Shown piece by piece: positions 1 through 6,942 of a DNA stretch of 13,344 bases. Position 1 is the stretch's first letter; every line of letters starts with the position of its first letter. The position numbers were made by a program, and so were the translations under genes. Origin of the DNA: Bacteroidia bacterium (lineage in GTDB: Bacteria > Bacteroidota > Bacteroidia > Cytophagales > Cyclobacteriaceae); NCBI GenBank assembly GCA_016650355.1, contig JAENVX010000456.1, forward strand, positions 1 to 13,344. The letters run 5' to 3'. The notes under the pieces were generated by a model. That model saw only the letters and a program-made list of their open reading frames with translations, did no database searches and was not told where the DNA came from.

Positions 1-16
1 CGGACAGCCCTGCGCG

Positions 17-33
17 TTGGCACAATTTTTCCT
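17..33 (+). promoter_or_regulatory. Possible sigma-54 (-24/-12) promoter, imperfect
   Basis: TTGGCAC at 17-23 matches the -24 element of sigma-54 promoters. After the correct spacing, TTCCT at 29-33 stands where TTGCA/T is expected. The GG of the -24 box is intact, but the normally conserved GC at -12 reads CC. It points toward the NtrC-type regulator starting at 61 and would start transcription roughly at 44-46, which suggests autoregulation. The -12 mismatch makes this tentative. Confidence 0.35.
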
Positions 34-60
34 ATTCAATAATGTACTAAACCTTAAACT

Positions 61-1428
61 GTGAACGAAGGCGGCAAAATTTTAATGATTGATGACGATG
101 AGGACGTGCTATTGGCAGCCAAAATGTTACTCAAAAAATACGGCTATCAGGTCATTATTGAAAAAAACCCAAACAAGATTCCCTTTCTATTAAACAATGA
201 TACCTACGATGTGATTTTGCTGGATATGAACTTCAGCAAAGATACCACGAGTGGCAAAGAGGGTTTTGAATGGCTAGGACAAATCAAGGAAAAAGATCCT
301 AGCGCAGTGGTAATCATGATCACTGCTTTTGGCGATGTGGAAATGGCTGTTCGAGCTTTGAAAGAAGGCGCCACAGACTTTGTGCTCAAGCCATGGCAAA
401 ATGAAAAACTCCTTGCTACTATTTCCACCGCTATCCGGTTAAAGAAATCATACAATGAGGTCGATAAACTTCGCAAGGCCAAAGAAATGCTTGAAGAGCA
501 AATCAGTCAACCGTTCCGTGATATTATCGGTAACAGTCACGCCATTAAAGAGGTGTTCTCATTAATTGATAAAGTAGCCAAGACAGACGCCAATATTCTT
601 ATACTCGGTGAAAATGGAACTGGAAAAGAATTGGTTGCTCGCGCCATACATCAAAAGTCGATGCGAAAGGAAAACTCATTTGTCTCAGTGGATATGGGTG
701 CCATCACCGAATCGCTTTTTGAAAGTGAGCTTTTCGGGCATAAGAAAGGAGCCTTTACCGATGCCCGCGAAGACCGGCCAGGGAGATTTGAATTAGCTAA
801 CGATGGAACTTTATTTTTGGATGAAATCGGCAACTTGACCCTGAGCCTTCAAAGTAAATTGCTTACTGCGTTGCAATCGAGGCAAATCACACGGGTGGGC
901 TCCAATCATGCCATGGAAGTTGATATTCGTTTGATCTGCGCAACCAACATGAATCTGCATCAAATGGTGAAGGATGGAAAGTTTCGGCAAGATTTGCTAT
1001 ACAGAATTAATACAGTTGAAATAATAATTCCACCACTTACTGAACGTGGCGATGATATACCTATGCTTGCGAATCATTTCTTGAATTATTATTCAAAGAA
1101 ATATAGAAAGGATGTTCTCACCATTTCACCTGGTGCCATGACTAAACTCAAAAAATATCCATGGCCAGGAAACATCAGGGAACTTCAGCACGCTATTGAG
1201 CGTGCACTAATCATGGCAGATTCCCCCACCCTTCAAGAAAGTGATTTCCTTTTTAGCCGAAAAGGTAGTGAATCAGTCAACCCCGATACTCTTAATCTAG
1301 ATGAAGTAGAAAAGGCTGCTGTCGCTAAAGCCATCCAATTACACAACGGAAATATTTCTAAAGCTGCGGACGAATTGGGATTGACTCGTGCTTCCCTTTA
1401 TCGCAGAATGGAAAAATATGGAATTTAA
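61..1428 (+). CDS. Sigma-54-dependent response regulator (NtrC family)
   Basis: A cytoplasmic activator that, once phosphorylated, hydrolyses ATP to open sigma-54 promoters. An N-terminal receiver domain (about 5-125) carries acidic residues D11-D13, phosphoacceptor D55 in VILLD, T88 and K110. The AAA+ domain (about 155-390) has Walker A GENGTGKE at 183-190, Walker B LFLDEIG at 251-257 and PWPGNIREL at 367-375. A Fis-type helix-turn-helix (about 418-455) ends the protein. The sigma-54-contacting loop reads GAFTDA (230-235) instead of the usual GAFTGA. The 455-residue length is normal. The GTG start at 61 leaves a complete first beta strand (KILMID); an ATG at 85 would cut into it. It overlaps the next gene by 11 bases, so the two form a two-component pair. 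Target genes cannot be read from the window. Confidence 0.95.
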   Translation: MNEGGKILMIDDDEDVLLAAKMLLKKYGYQVIIEKNPNKIPFLLNNDTYDVILLDMNFSKDTTSGKEGFEWLGQIKEKDPSAVVIMITAFGDVEMAVRALKEGATDFVLKPWQNEKLLATISTAIRLKKSYNEVDKLRKAKEMLEEQISQPFRDIIGNSHAIKEVFSLIDKVAKTDANILILGENGTGKELVARAIHQKSMRKENSFVSVDMGAITESLFESELFGHKKGAFTDAREDRPGRFELANDGTLFLDEIGNLTLSLQSKLLTALQSRQITRVGSNHAMEVDIRLICATNMNLHQMVKDGKFRQDLLYRINTVEIIIPPLTERGDDIPMLANHFLNYYSKKYRKDVLTISPGAMTKLKKYPWPGNIRELQHAIERALIMADSPTLQESDFLFSRKGSESVNPDTLNLDEVEKAAVAKAIQLHNGNISKAADELGLTRASLYRRMEKYGI

Positions 1429-2770
1429 CTGGCGGTCTCCCATTGCTACAAGAATAGCAATTTTGGTTGTCACCATTTTTGCTTTTGCTTTCTCCACCGT
1501 TGGAGCTGATCGAAGTTTCCTCCTGATACTGGCTTTACTGGGTGCTATATTATTTCAGATAAAGCAGATCATTAAGATCGTAGAAACCTCCAATGAGAAC
1601 ATCGCCTCTTTCCTCGACTCTATCCAATTCGATGATCTGTCAGCTTCATTTAAGACCGAAAGCCAGGATCCGGGAGTGAGAAAACTTCACACAGAATTAA
1701 ATGAAGCATTGGCTAAACTGCGCACCTCAAGAAAAGAGCGCGACTCCGAATATCAATTTTTCAAAAACATTGTTCAACATGTTGGAATTGGTATCCTAAC
1801 GTTTAAGCGTGATGGGTCCATTCAAATCATAAACAGTGCTGCCAAGCGGCTCCTTCGGGTAACCAAAGCAGAGAGCATAGAAGATTTGCGCGAAATGAGT
1901 GAACCCTTGGTGGAGTCTTTCCTTAAACTTAAAACTGGAGGAAGGGAGTTGGTGCGCCTAAAAGCAGGTGATGAAGTCATTCAACTTTCTGTGTATGCCA
2001 TTGAACTTACACTAAGGGGAGAGGAACTGAAGCTTATCTCCATGAGCAACATTCAAAGTGAATTGGAAGAAAAAGAAATGGAAGCATGGCAAAACCTGGT
2101 TCGCGTGCTTACACATGAAATCATGAATTCAGTTACTCCTATTTCATCATTGGCTGGTATTGTAGAAGAAGACATACAACACAAGCTGGAAAAAGGCGAT
2201 GAAATAAATCTAAAAAAAGAAGAGGCGGAAGATATGTATTTGTCCCTGCAAACAATCAGTAGGCGAAGTGCAGGACTAATTCGGTTTGTTAAAGAGTTTA
2301 GAAACCTCACACATATCCCCAAACCAAAACTTACTGAAGTAAACGTGAAAAGTATATTGGAGGAAATGGCGCTACTCCATAAAAAGGAATTGGCTGATCA
2401 AGATGTAGCCATTTCAATTTCTGTTGATCCTGAACACCTCACAATAAGTGCGGATAAAAATATGATTGAGCAGGTACTGATCAACTTAATTAAGAATGCA
2501 ATTCAGGCTTTTGATGAACAGCCTGATAAGAAAATAGAACTGACAGGATTTGCCGGTGAAAAAGGAAGGGCAGCTATTTCCGTAAAAGATAACGGGCAGG
2601 GTATTGATGCCGAAGCGTTGGAAAAAATATTTATCCCGTTTTTCTCCACAAAAAAAACTGGGTCAGGAATTGGACTGAGTTTGACCAAACAGATTATGCG
2701 TCAGCATGAAGGCAGGATCTCCGTAAAATCTAACTTAGGAGAAGGGACCGAATTCACGTTGAGGTTTTAG
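1418..2770 (+). CDS. Membrane sensor histidine kinase, partner of the NtrC-type regulator
   Basis: It autophosphorylates on histidine and should pass phosphate to D55 of the upstream regulator. Numbered from ATG 1418 (450 residues): two closely spaced membrane helices (about 10-27 and 33-48) with only a few residues between them, a short linker, a PAS-like region (about 113-210), a HisKA segment with H233 in LTHEIMNSVTP, and an HATPase_c domain. The latter shows N-box NLIKNA 356-361, G1 DNGQG 391-395, F-box IFIPFFS and G2 GSGIGL 415-420. There is almost no periplasmic loop, so the signal is probably sensed in the membrane or the cytoplasm. A GTG at 1388 is also in frame, but I prefer ATG 1418 because it gives the short 11-base overlap typical of coupled genes and avoids a 41-base overlap. 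All catalytic motifs are intact. Confidence 0.93.
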   Translation: MEFNWRSPIATRIAILVVTIFAFAFSTVGADRSFLLILALLGAILFQIKQIIKIVETSNENIASFLDSIQFDDLSASFKTESQDPGVRKLHTELNEALAKLRTSRKERDSEYQFFKNIVQHVGIGILTFKRDGSIQIINSAAKRLLRVTKAESIEDLREMSEPLVESFLKLKTGGRELVRLKAGDEVIQLSVYAIELTLRGEELKLISMSNIQSELEEKEMEAWQNLVRVLTHEIMNSVTPISSLAGIVEEDIQHKLEKGDEINLKKEEAEDMYLSLQTISRRSAGLIRFVKEFRNLTHIPKPKLTEVNVKSILEEMALLHKKELADQDVAISISVDPEHLTISADKNMIEQVLINLIKNAIQAFDEQPDKKIELTGFAGEKGRAAISVKDNGQGIDAEALEKIFIPFFSTKKTGSGIGLSLTKQIMRQHEGRISVKSNLGEGTEFTLRF

Positions 2771-2847
2771 TCCAGAGTGACAAGCCTTCTCAAGTCGTTT
2801 ACTATCAGGCATATCACCTACTCAAACAGGATTATGGAAAAGTTTTC

Positions 2848-2855
2848 TAGCTTTG
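2848..2855 (+). promoter_or_regulatory. Candidate Bacteroidota -7 box for the acyl carrier protein gene
   Basis: TAGCTTTG fits the TAnnTTTG -7 consensus known from Bacteroidota sigma-A promoters. It lies 17 bases before the ATG at 2873, implying a very short leader. No clear TTG -33 box is seen at the usual distance, so this rests on one element. The rest of the 2771-2872 gap shows nothing recognisable. Confidence 0.35.
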
Positions 2856-2872
2856 CAAAATAGCAGCAGACT

Positions 2873-3112
2873 ATGCCAGACATTCAAAAAAAAATCACCA
2901 GCATTCTTAAAGATAAGCTTGGGATTTCTGATTCAGAGATCACCCTTGATGCCAACTTCGTAAAAGACTTGGGAATAGATTCTCTCGACTATGCCGAATT
3001 AGTAATGGAATTTGAACAAACCTTTGATATCAAAATTCCTGATGACGATGCCGAAAAAATGCAGACCATAAGCCAGGCTGTCAAATACATCGAATCGAAA
3101 CTTAAGAAATAA
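2873..3112 (+). CDS. Acyl carrier protein
   Basis: A small acidic carrier that holds acyl chains as thioesters on a 4'-phosphopantetheine arm. The 79 residues match the AcpP fold and length. The attachment serine is S37 within LGIDSLDYAEL (33-43), and helix II continues as VMEFEQTF, as in fatty-acid-synthesis carriers. A holo-ACP synthase must modify S37; none is in the window. The gene is alone: no fabF, fabD or rnc neighbours as at the usual acpP locus, so it may be a second carrier serving another pathway. That is inference; the sequence itself cannot separate the housekeeping carrier from a paralogue. Its TAA stop at 3110-3112 directly abuts the stop of the opposite-strand gene. ATG 2873 is the only sensible start. 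Confidence 0.93.
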   Translation: MPDIQKKITSILKDKLGISDSEITLDANFVKDLGIDSLDYAELVMEFEQTFDIKIPDDDAEKMQTISQAVKYIESKLKK

Positions 3113-3469
3113 TTAAGTTGGATTATTTGTCTGCAGTTCAAAATAACTGCAAAATCTTTTCATCTTCTCCGCTACATTAACCAGAAATGGTTCCTGCTTT
3201 TCCGGCTTTCCTACCGGACAATAAAACCATCCGTTTCTATCTTCATTCCAGAAGACCATAAACTTTTCGTAGTGAATCAGTAATACATCACGATCATAGA
3301 TCTCCTCACCCTCCTTATCGTGCAATCCTGTAAATTGTAAAAGAATGTGTTCCTTTTTAAATAATTCTCCTTTTTGGCATTCGATACTATTGAGTCTCAT
3401 TAAGAGTCTTGCCTCTAAATCCCAAGCTTTAAACTTTATTTTTCGTGACTTAAAATCCTGTGACGTCAT
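3113..3469 (-). CDS. YopX family protein
   Basis: A 118-residue protein with the marks of the YopX family (named after Bacillus phage SPbeta YopX): IKFKAWD at 11-17 near the N terminus, then LQFTGLHDKEGEEIYDRD (44-61), matching the family's QFTGLxDKxGxEIYxGD core, and a later aromatic stretch with W74 and W81. The usual glycine before the final D is arginine here. The family is common in phages and integrated elements and its biochemical role is unknown. No phage genes surround it, so it may be a leftover or a domesticated copy. It runs against both neighbours, meeting the acyl carrier gene stop-to-stop and diverging from the lipid kinase across about 35 bases. The ATG at 3467-3469 gives a natural N terminus. 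Confidence 0.75.
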   Translation of the reverse strand: MTSQDFKSRKIKFKAWDLEARLLMRLNSIECQKGELFKKEHILLQFTGLHDKEGEEIYDRDVLLIHYEKFMVFWNEDRNGWFYCPVGKPEKQEPFLVNVAEKMKRFCSYFELQTNNPT

Positions 3470-3484
3470 ACTAGTTCTATTTTC

Positions 3485-3492
3485 TAAATTTG
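3485..3492 (+). promoter_or_regulatory. Candidate Bacteroidota -7 box for the lipid kinase gene
   Basis: TAAATTTG is a full match to TAnnTTTG, 12 bases before ATG 3505, which would give a nearly leaderless mRNA. No convincing -33 TTG lies 17-23 bases upstream. If real, it excludes the TTG at 3490 as a start, because that codon lies inside the box. Confidence 0.4.
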
Positions 3493-3504
3493 AGAGGCCA
3501 ATTC

Positions 3505-4407
3505 ATGAACGAAAATAGTAAGGTATTCTTCATTATCAATAAATATTCAGGAACTGACTTCCAGCCTGAATTGGAAGACTTGATAATCTCACAATGTGGA
3601 GCACTCCATATAGACTGCACAATCGAATTTACACGAGATCGTGGTCATGCAACGGAACTAGCAAAAAAAGCTTCCTCACATGGTTATGAAAAAGTCATAG
3701 CTGTGGGTGGCGATGGAACAGTCAATGAAGTTGCTCAGGGTTTGGTACATTCGAATACAGTAATGGGAATTATTCCAAAAGGGTCAGGAAATGGTTTGGC
3801 CCGTCACTTGCGCATTCCTATGAACGTTAAAAAGTCGTTGGAAATTTTAAGTTCTCAAAAGACTATCCGCATGGACACGCTGTTAATCAATGACAAGCTC
3901 GCAGTGAATGTGGCGGGTATTGGCTTTGATGGACACGTGGCTGGGTTGTTTGGAAAAAACGGAAAACGAGGATTGGTTGGTTATATTAAATTGGTGACAA
4001 AAGAGTTTTTTAGGTACAAGGAATTTCCTGTAGAGATGATCGTAGATGAGAAGGTTCTACACAGACATTCTTTTATTTTGGCGCTAGCCAATTCATCGCA
4101 ATTCGGAAACAATGCAACGGTGTCTCCATATGCCTCTATATGCGATACGCTGATGGATGTGTGCTTAATCAAAAAAGTTCCGCTTTCACAATCAATTGGT
4201 TTTGCAAAGAAATTATTCTCGAATAAAATTCATACCTCCGCCTTTGTTGAGATTATAAAAGCAAAGAAGGTTAGCATCCGGTTTCCAAAACCTATGCCGT
4301 ATCACATCGATGGGGAGTCGATGGAACCCGAATCAATTTTTAATATCTCCCTGGAAGCAGCATCCTTAACCGTAATCGTGCCAGACAATCCAAAATTTAC
4401 CCATTAG
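3505..4407 (+). CDS. Diacylglycerol kinase family lipid kinase (YegS/DgkB-like)
   Basis: An ATP-dependent kinase of the DAGK catalytic superfamily that phosphorylates a lipid hydroxyl, for example on diacylglycerol, at the inner face of the membrane. From ATG 3505 (300 residues) the nucleotide-binding motif GGDGTVNE is at 68-75, the second glycine-rich motif PKGSGNGLAR at 91-100, and GIGFDG at 138-143. A HIDGE segment in the C-terminal beta domain is also typical. Length fits the soluble bacterial YegS/BmrU/DgkB group. The substrate cannot be decided between diacylglycerol, phosphatidylglycerol and sphingoid lipids; sphingolipids occur in many Bacteroidota. I chose ATG 3505 over an in-frame TTG at 3490 because the latter lies inside a candidate -7 promoter box and adds five unconserved residues. 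It stands alone. Confidence 0.92.
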   Translation: MNENSKVFFIINKYSGTDFQPELEDLIISQCGALHIDCTIEFTRDRGHATELAKKASSHGYEKVIAVGGDGTVNEVAQGLVHSNTVMGIIPKGSGNGLARHLRIPMNVKKSLEILSSQKTIRMDTLLINDKLAVNVAGIGFDGHVAGLFGKNGKRGLVGYIKLVTKEFFRYKEFPVEMIVDEKVLHRHSFILALANSSQFGNNATVSPYASICDTLMDVCLIKKVPLSQSIGFAKKLFSNKIHTSAFVEIIKAKKVSIRFPKPMPYHIDGESMEPESIFNISLEAASLTVIVPDNPKFTH

Positions 4408-4448
4408 AATAGGCTTAAGATCATCCGCACTTCAATAAATACCACAAT

Positions 4449-4475
4449 TAGGGTAACCAACCCTACTCAGTTTTA
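4449..4475 (+). terminator. Weak stem-loop after the lipid kinase gene
   Basis: TAGGGT (4449-4454) and ACCCTA (4460-4465) form a perfect 6-bp stem with a 5-base loop, followed after five bases by TTTT. It lies 42 bases past the lipid kinase stop, in the gap before the DUF2911 gene. The short stem and displaced U tract make it a weak terminator at best; it could also be an operator. The rest of this 109-base gap shows no recognisable promoter. Confidence 0.35.
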
Positions 4476-4516
4476 CCGTTAAAGCATATATTCCAACCTT
4501 ATTAACACAAAATATT

Positions 4517-5647
4517 ATGAAAAAACTATTTACGATTTCATTGTTTCTGCTATGCACCGGATGGTCAATCGCACAAACTCTTACTCAACCACCCAGCGGT
4601 GACAATCAAAAATCAAGCGTTTCACAGTGGATTGGCCCTGTGAAAATAAACATCAATTATAGTAGTCCTGATGTAACAGGTCCAAATGGCGAAGATCGCA
4701 AAGGCCACATTTGGGGCGAGCTGGTTCACAATGGTTTTATTGACCAGGGTTTTGGATCCTCAAAGGCAGCACCATGGAGAGCTGGCGCGAATGAAAACAC
4801 TACAATCACTTTTTCGAATGATGTAAAAATTGAAGGCAGGGATATAAAAGCGGGAACATACGGGCTTTTCCTGGCAACTGAAAAAACCGGACCTTGGACA
4901 TGGATATTCTCAAAGAATAGCACAAGTTGGGGAAGCTATTTTTATGATGTCAATGAAGATGCGCTGCGTGTAACTGTAAGTCCACAAGAAGCACCACACC
5001 AGGAGTGGCTCACGTTTGGCTTTGAAGACAGACTTCCAAATTCTAGCGTAGCCTATCTACACTGGGACAATAAACGAGTGTCATTTAAAATTGAAGTGGC
5101 CGATATAAATGCACTATATGTTTCCAAGATGCGGAATGAATTACGCACCTCTCCAGGGTTTGATTATCGAAACTGGTCGACTGCCGCCCAGTTTTGCGCG
5201 CAAAACAAAATTAATTTGGATGAAGCGTTGACATGGGCTGACGCTGCAATGAATCCCAACATCGGGGGCATTGAAGACTTCGGTACGTTGAGTACGAAGG
5301 CAGCTGTTTTGAGAGCAATGGGACGTGAAGCTGAAGCCGAACCAGTAATGGATAAGGCCATTAGAATCCCAAACACTCCCGTGGGTGCTATCCATCAATA
5401 TGCCAGGGGGCTTTTGACAGCCGGAAAAAAAGAAAAGGCGATGGAGGTTTTTCAGTTCAATGCAAAATTGCACCCAGAAGATAAGTTTACAACTAGCGTT
5501 GGCTTAGCAAGAGGTTATTCTGCGATGGCTGACAAGAAGAACGCTGTCAAATATTGGGAACTGGCAATTAAAAATATCCCAGAAAATCAAAAGCCATATC
5601 TTGCTACATACCAAGGTGAGTTAAAGAAAGTGCAAGAAGGAAAATAG
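4517..5647 (+). CDS. Exported DUF2911 protein with TPR-like C-terminal region
   Basis: A secreted protein of unknown function. Residues 1-19 form a signal peptide (MKK, hydrophobic core, SIA|Q cleavage), with no lipobox cysteine, so it should be periplasmic or exported. The DUF2911 domain covers about 25-195. It shows the typical PWRAGANENT (86-95), GRDIKAGTYGLFL (107-119) and the tryptophan-rich stretch at 126-138. The C-terminal part (about 215-376) is alpha-helical with TPR-like repeats, for example A243-A244 with P246, LRAMGREAEAEPVMDKAI (265-282), GLLTAGKKEKAMEVF (298-312) and KNAVKYWELAI (341-351). The 376 residues exceed a DUF2911 domain alone, so this is a two-part architecture. DUF2911 proteins are widespread in Bacteroidota; no activity is established. 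It stands alone and converges on the minus-strand SUI1 gene. Confidence 0.88.
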   Translation: MKKLFTISLFLLCTGWSIAQTLTQPPSGDNQKSSVSQWIGPVKININYSSPDVTGPNGEDRKGHIWGELVHNGFIDQGFGSSKAAPWRAGANENTTITFSNDVKIEGRDIKAGTYGLFLATEKTGPWTWIFSKNSTSWGSYFYDVNEDALRVTVSPQEAPHQEWLTFGFEDRLPNSSVAYLHWDNKRVSFKIEVADINALYVSKMRNELRTSPGFDYRNWSTAAQFCAQNKINLDEALTWADAAMNPNIGGIEDFGTLSTKAAVLRAMGREAEAEPVMDKAIRIPNTPVGAIHQYARGLLTAGKKEKAMEVFQFNAKLHPEDKFTTSVGLARGYSAMADKKNAVKYWELAIKNIPENQKPYLATYQGELKKVQEGK

Positions 5648-5667
5648 TGAAATTGTATCAGTGTTCG

Positions 5668-5708
5668 GTAATCGGTTTGAATCCTCAGATCGATTATCGA
5701 TTACTTTT
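5668..5708 (+). terminator. Possible terminator after the DUF2911 gene
   Basis: GTAATCG (5668-5674) pairs with CGATTAC (5698-5704) and is followed directly by TTTT (5705-5708). The stem is 7 bp and the loop is long (23 bases), so stability is modest. Its position between two convergent genes supports a role in ending plus-strand transcription. No U tract is seen in the opposite direction. Confidence 0.4.
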
Positions 5709-5724
5709 AGGAGATTACTAAAGC

Positions 5725-6072
5725 TTACCCCACCCTCTTTGCTTTAAATCCTTCCTGAATCAAAATGCCGATAAGCTTGTCACGTGCATCTCCCTGAATT
5801 AATATCTGTCCGTCTTTAACGGAACCACCAACTCCACATTTAGTTTTCAGTTTCTTACCAAGCAATTCCAGGTCATCGCTATTTCCTACAAAGCCCGTCA
5901 CCAATGTCACTTGCTTTCCTGCGCGTGAATTTTTGTCCAGAGAGACCCTAAGACTTTGTTGATGTACCGGTAGTGTATTCGGTTGAACTTCTTGACGCTC
6001 CTGAAAATTGAAATCCTGATTGGTCGAATACACAACGCCTTCCCGATTTTTCCATAGATTATTTTTTTTCAT
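5725..6072 (-). CDS. SUI1/eIF1-like translation factor (YciH family)
   Basis: A bacterial member of the SUI1 family, related to eukaryotic initiation factor eIF1 and E. coli YciH, which bind the small ribosomal subunit and influence start-site fidelity. The 115 residues comprise a short variable N terminus (1-38) and a SUI1 domain (about 39-115). Visible hallmarks are LRVSLDKNSRAGKQVTLVTG (41-60) and the basic loop region KCGVGGSVKDGQILIQGD (78-95). The length is typical. Its ATG shares an ATGA with the stop of the J-domain gene upstream (6069-6072), so translation is probably coupled. The start is followed by a run of eight A residues, a potential slippage point. A role in stress-time initiation is inference from the family. 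Confidence 0.92.
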   Translation of the reverse strand: MKKNNLWKNREGVVYSTNQDFNFQERQEVQPNTLPVHQQSLRVSLDKNSRAGKQVTLVTGFVGNSDDLELLGKKLKTKCGVGGSVKDGQILIQGDARDKLIGILIQEGFKAKRVG

Positions 6073-6872
6073 AAGATTGACATAAATAAGAAAGCACCAT
6101 TCAACATAAATATTAAAGCGATAACAATGCCTAGATTAAACTGGAATTCCATTCCCCATTTTTTTGAAATTGAGATCATCGAAAGCACAAACAGCAATAC
6201 CGGGGCAAAGCTAAAATTACCGTAAATGGTGGCGAGATTCGTAAGTCGGTAGTCTTTTTCGTTCTCAACTGTTACAAGTATTCCTAAAAAGGAAGATGTA
6301 TGTACTTTGACGGTTGAACCAAACGGAAAATTCTTTATTGCATCATAGCTTACCGGAAAATGATGTCCCTTATCTGTTACAAGAAAATCTGCTTTTAGGT
6401 TTCGAAATGCTATTTCACGTATCGAGCGAGGATCAGTAAGGACGCGTTCCTCACTAATTTTGGTTGGCAATGAATAATCCATCCAAAAGAGCAAGCAGCA
6501 GGCACAGCCAAGCCAGGCAAGTCTTTTAAGCAGTGGTAGCGAGCGCTGCATTAATAAGAAACTCTCTGAAGGGGCCGATGGTCGTTGAGCTTTATATCCA
6601 CTCTCTTGTCTTTTCCTATAGGCCGGGTCGCGATGCAGAGGTTGGGCAGGCAACGAACTTATCGATTGTGTAAGCATCTGATTGTACATATGGCGCGCCA
6701 CCGGATCACTCAGCACTTCATATGCCGCATTCACCTCCTTAAAGGCAGCTTCTGCTTCAGGCAATGGATTTTTATCAGGATGCAATAAAATCGCTTGTTG
6801 TCGGTAAGCCCGCTTAATTTCATCCTCTCCGGATTGCAGTGTGACGCCTAATATGTCGTAATAGTTTTTCAA
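6069..6872 (-). CDS. J-domain (DnaJ-like) membrane protein
   Basis: A probable membrane-anchored co-chaperone that would stimulate DnaK through its J domain. The J domain is residues 1-67, starting YYDILGV, with the catalytic HPD at 31-33 and AYEVLSDP at 50-57. It has no Gly/Phe stretch, zinc-finger or substrate domain, so it is not classical DnaJ. A linker (68-112) leads to a membrane helix (about 116-133), a soluble region (about 135-218) and two more helices (about 219-236 and 246-265). The topology and client are unknown; the middle region resembles nothing I recognise. Translation must begin at TTG 6872 because an in-frame stop lies shortly upstream with no ATG or GTG between, and the J domain needs this start. 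It overlaps the SUI1-like gene by four bases. The structured region at 6943-7054 lies just upstream. Confidence 0.88.
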   Translation of the reverse strand: MKNYYDILGVTLQSGEDEIKRAYRQQAILLHPDKNPLPEAEAAFKEVNAAYEVLSDPVARHMYNQMLTQSISSLPAQPLHRDPAYRKRQESGYKAQRPSAPSESFLLMQRSLPLLKRLAWLGCACCLLFWMDYSLPTKISEERVLTDPRSIREIAFRNLKADFLVTDKGHHFPVSYDAIKNFPFGSTVKVHTSSFLGILVTVENEKDYRLTNLATIYGNFSFAPVLLFVLSMISISKKWGMEFQFNLGIVIALIFMLNGAFLFMSIL

Positions 6873-6942
6873 GCCAGTAAAATGACAATGCCAATTTCAG
6901 GATTTAAACCGTAATTATGTAATAGAAATTCTGTTGCGTAAT

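Noticed and set aside
1388..1417. GTG start 30 bases upstream for the sensor kinase
   Set aside because: It would overlap the regulator by 41 bases and add ten unconserved residues; ATG 1418 gives the usual short overlap.
2734..2847. Open frame running out of the kinase end, reading like a protein tail (ending QDYGKVF)
   Set aside because: It has no ATG, GTG or TTG start and is only 37 codons; the kinase ends normally with GEGTEFTLRF, so there is no frameshift to explain. Probably chance.
3461..3468. TGACGTCA perfect palindrome at the start of the YopX-family gene
   Set aside because: It overlaps the first codons, is only 8 bp and has no second copy; probably chance.
3490..3504. TTG start for the lipid kinase
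   Set aside because: It lies inside the TAAATTTG box and adds only five residues before a good ATG.
6062..6069. Run of eight T (A on the coding strand) as a frameshift error in the SUI1-like gene
   Set aside because: Reading as given yields an intact protein starting exactly at the ATGA overlap, so no frameshift needs to be assumed.
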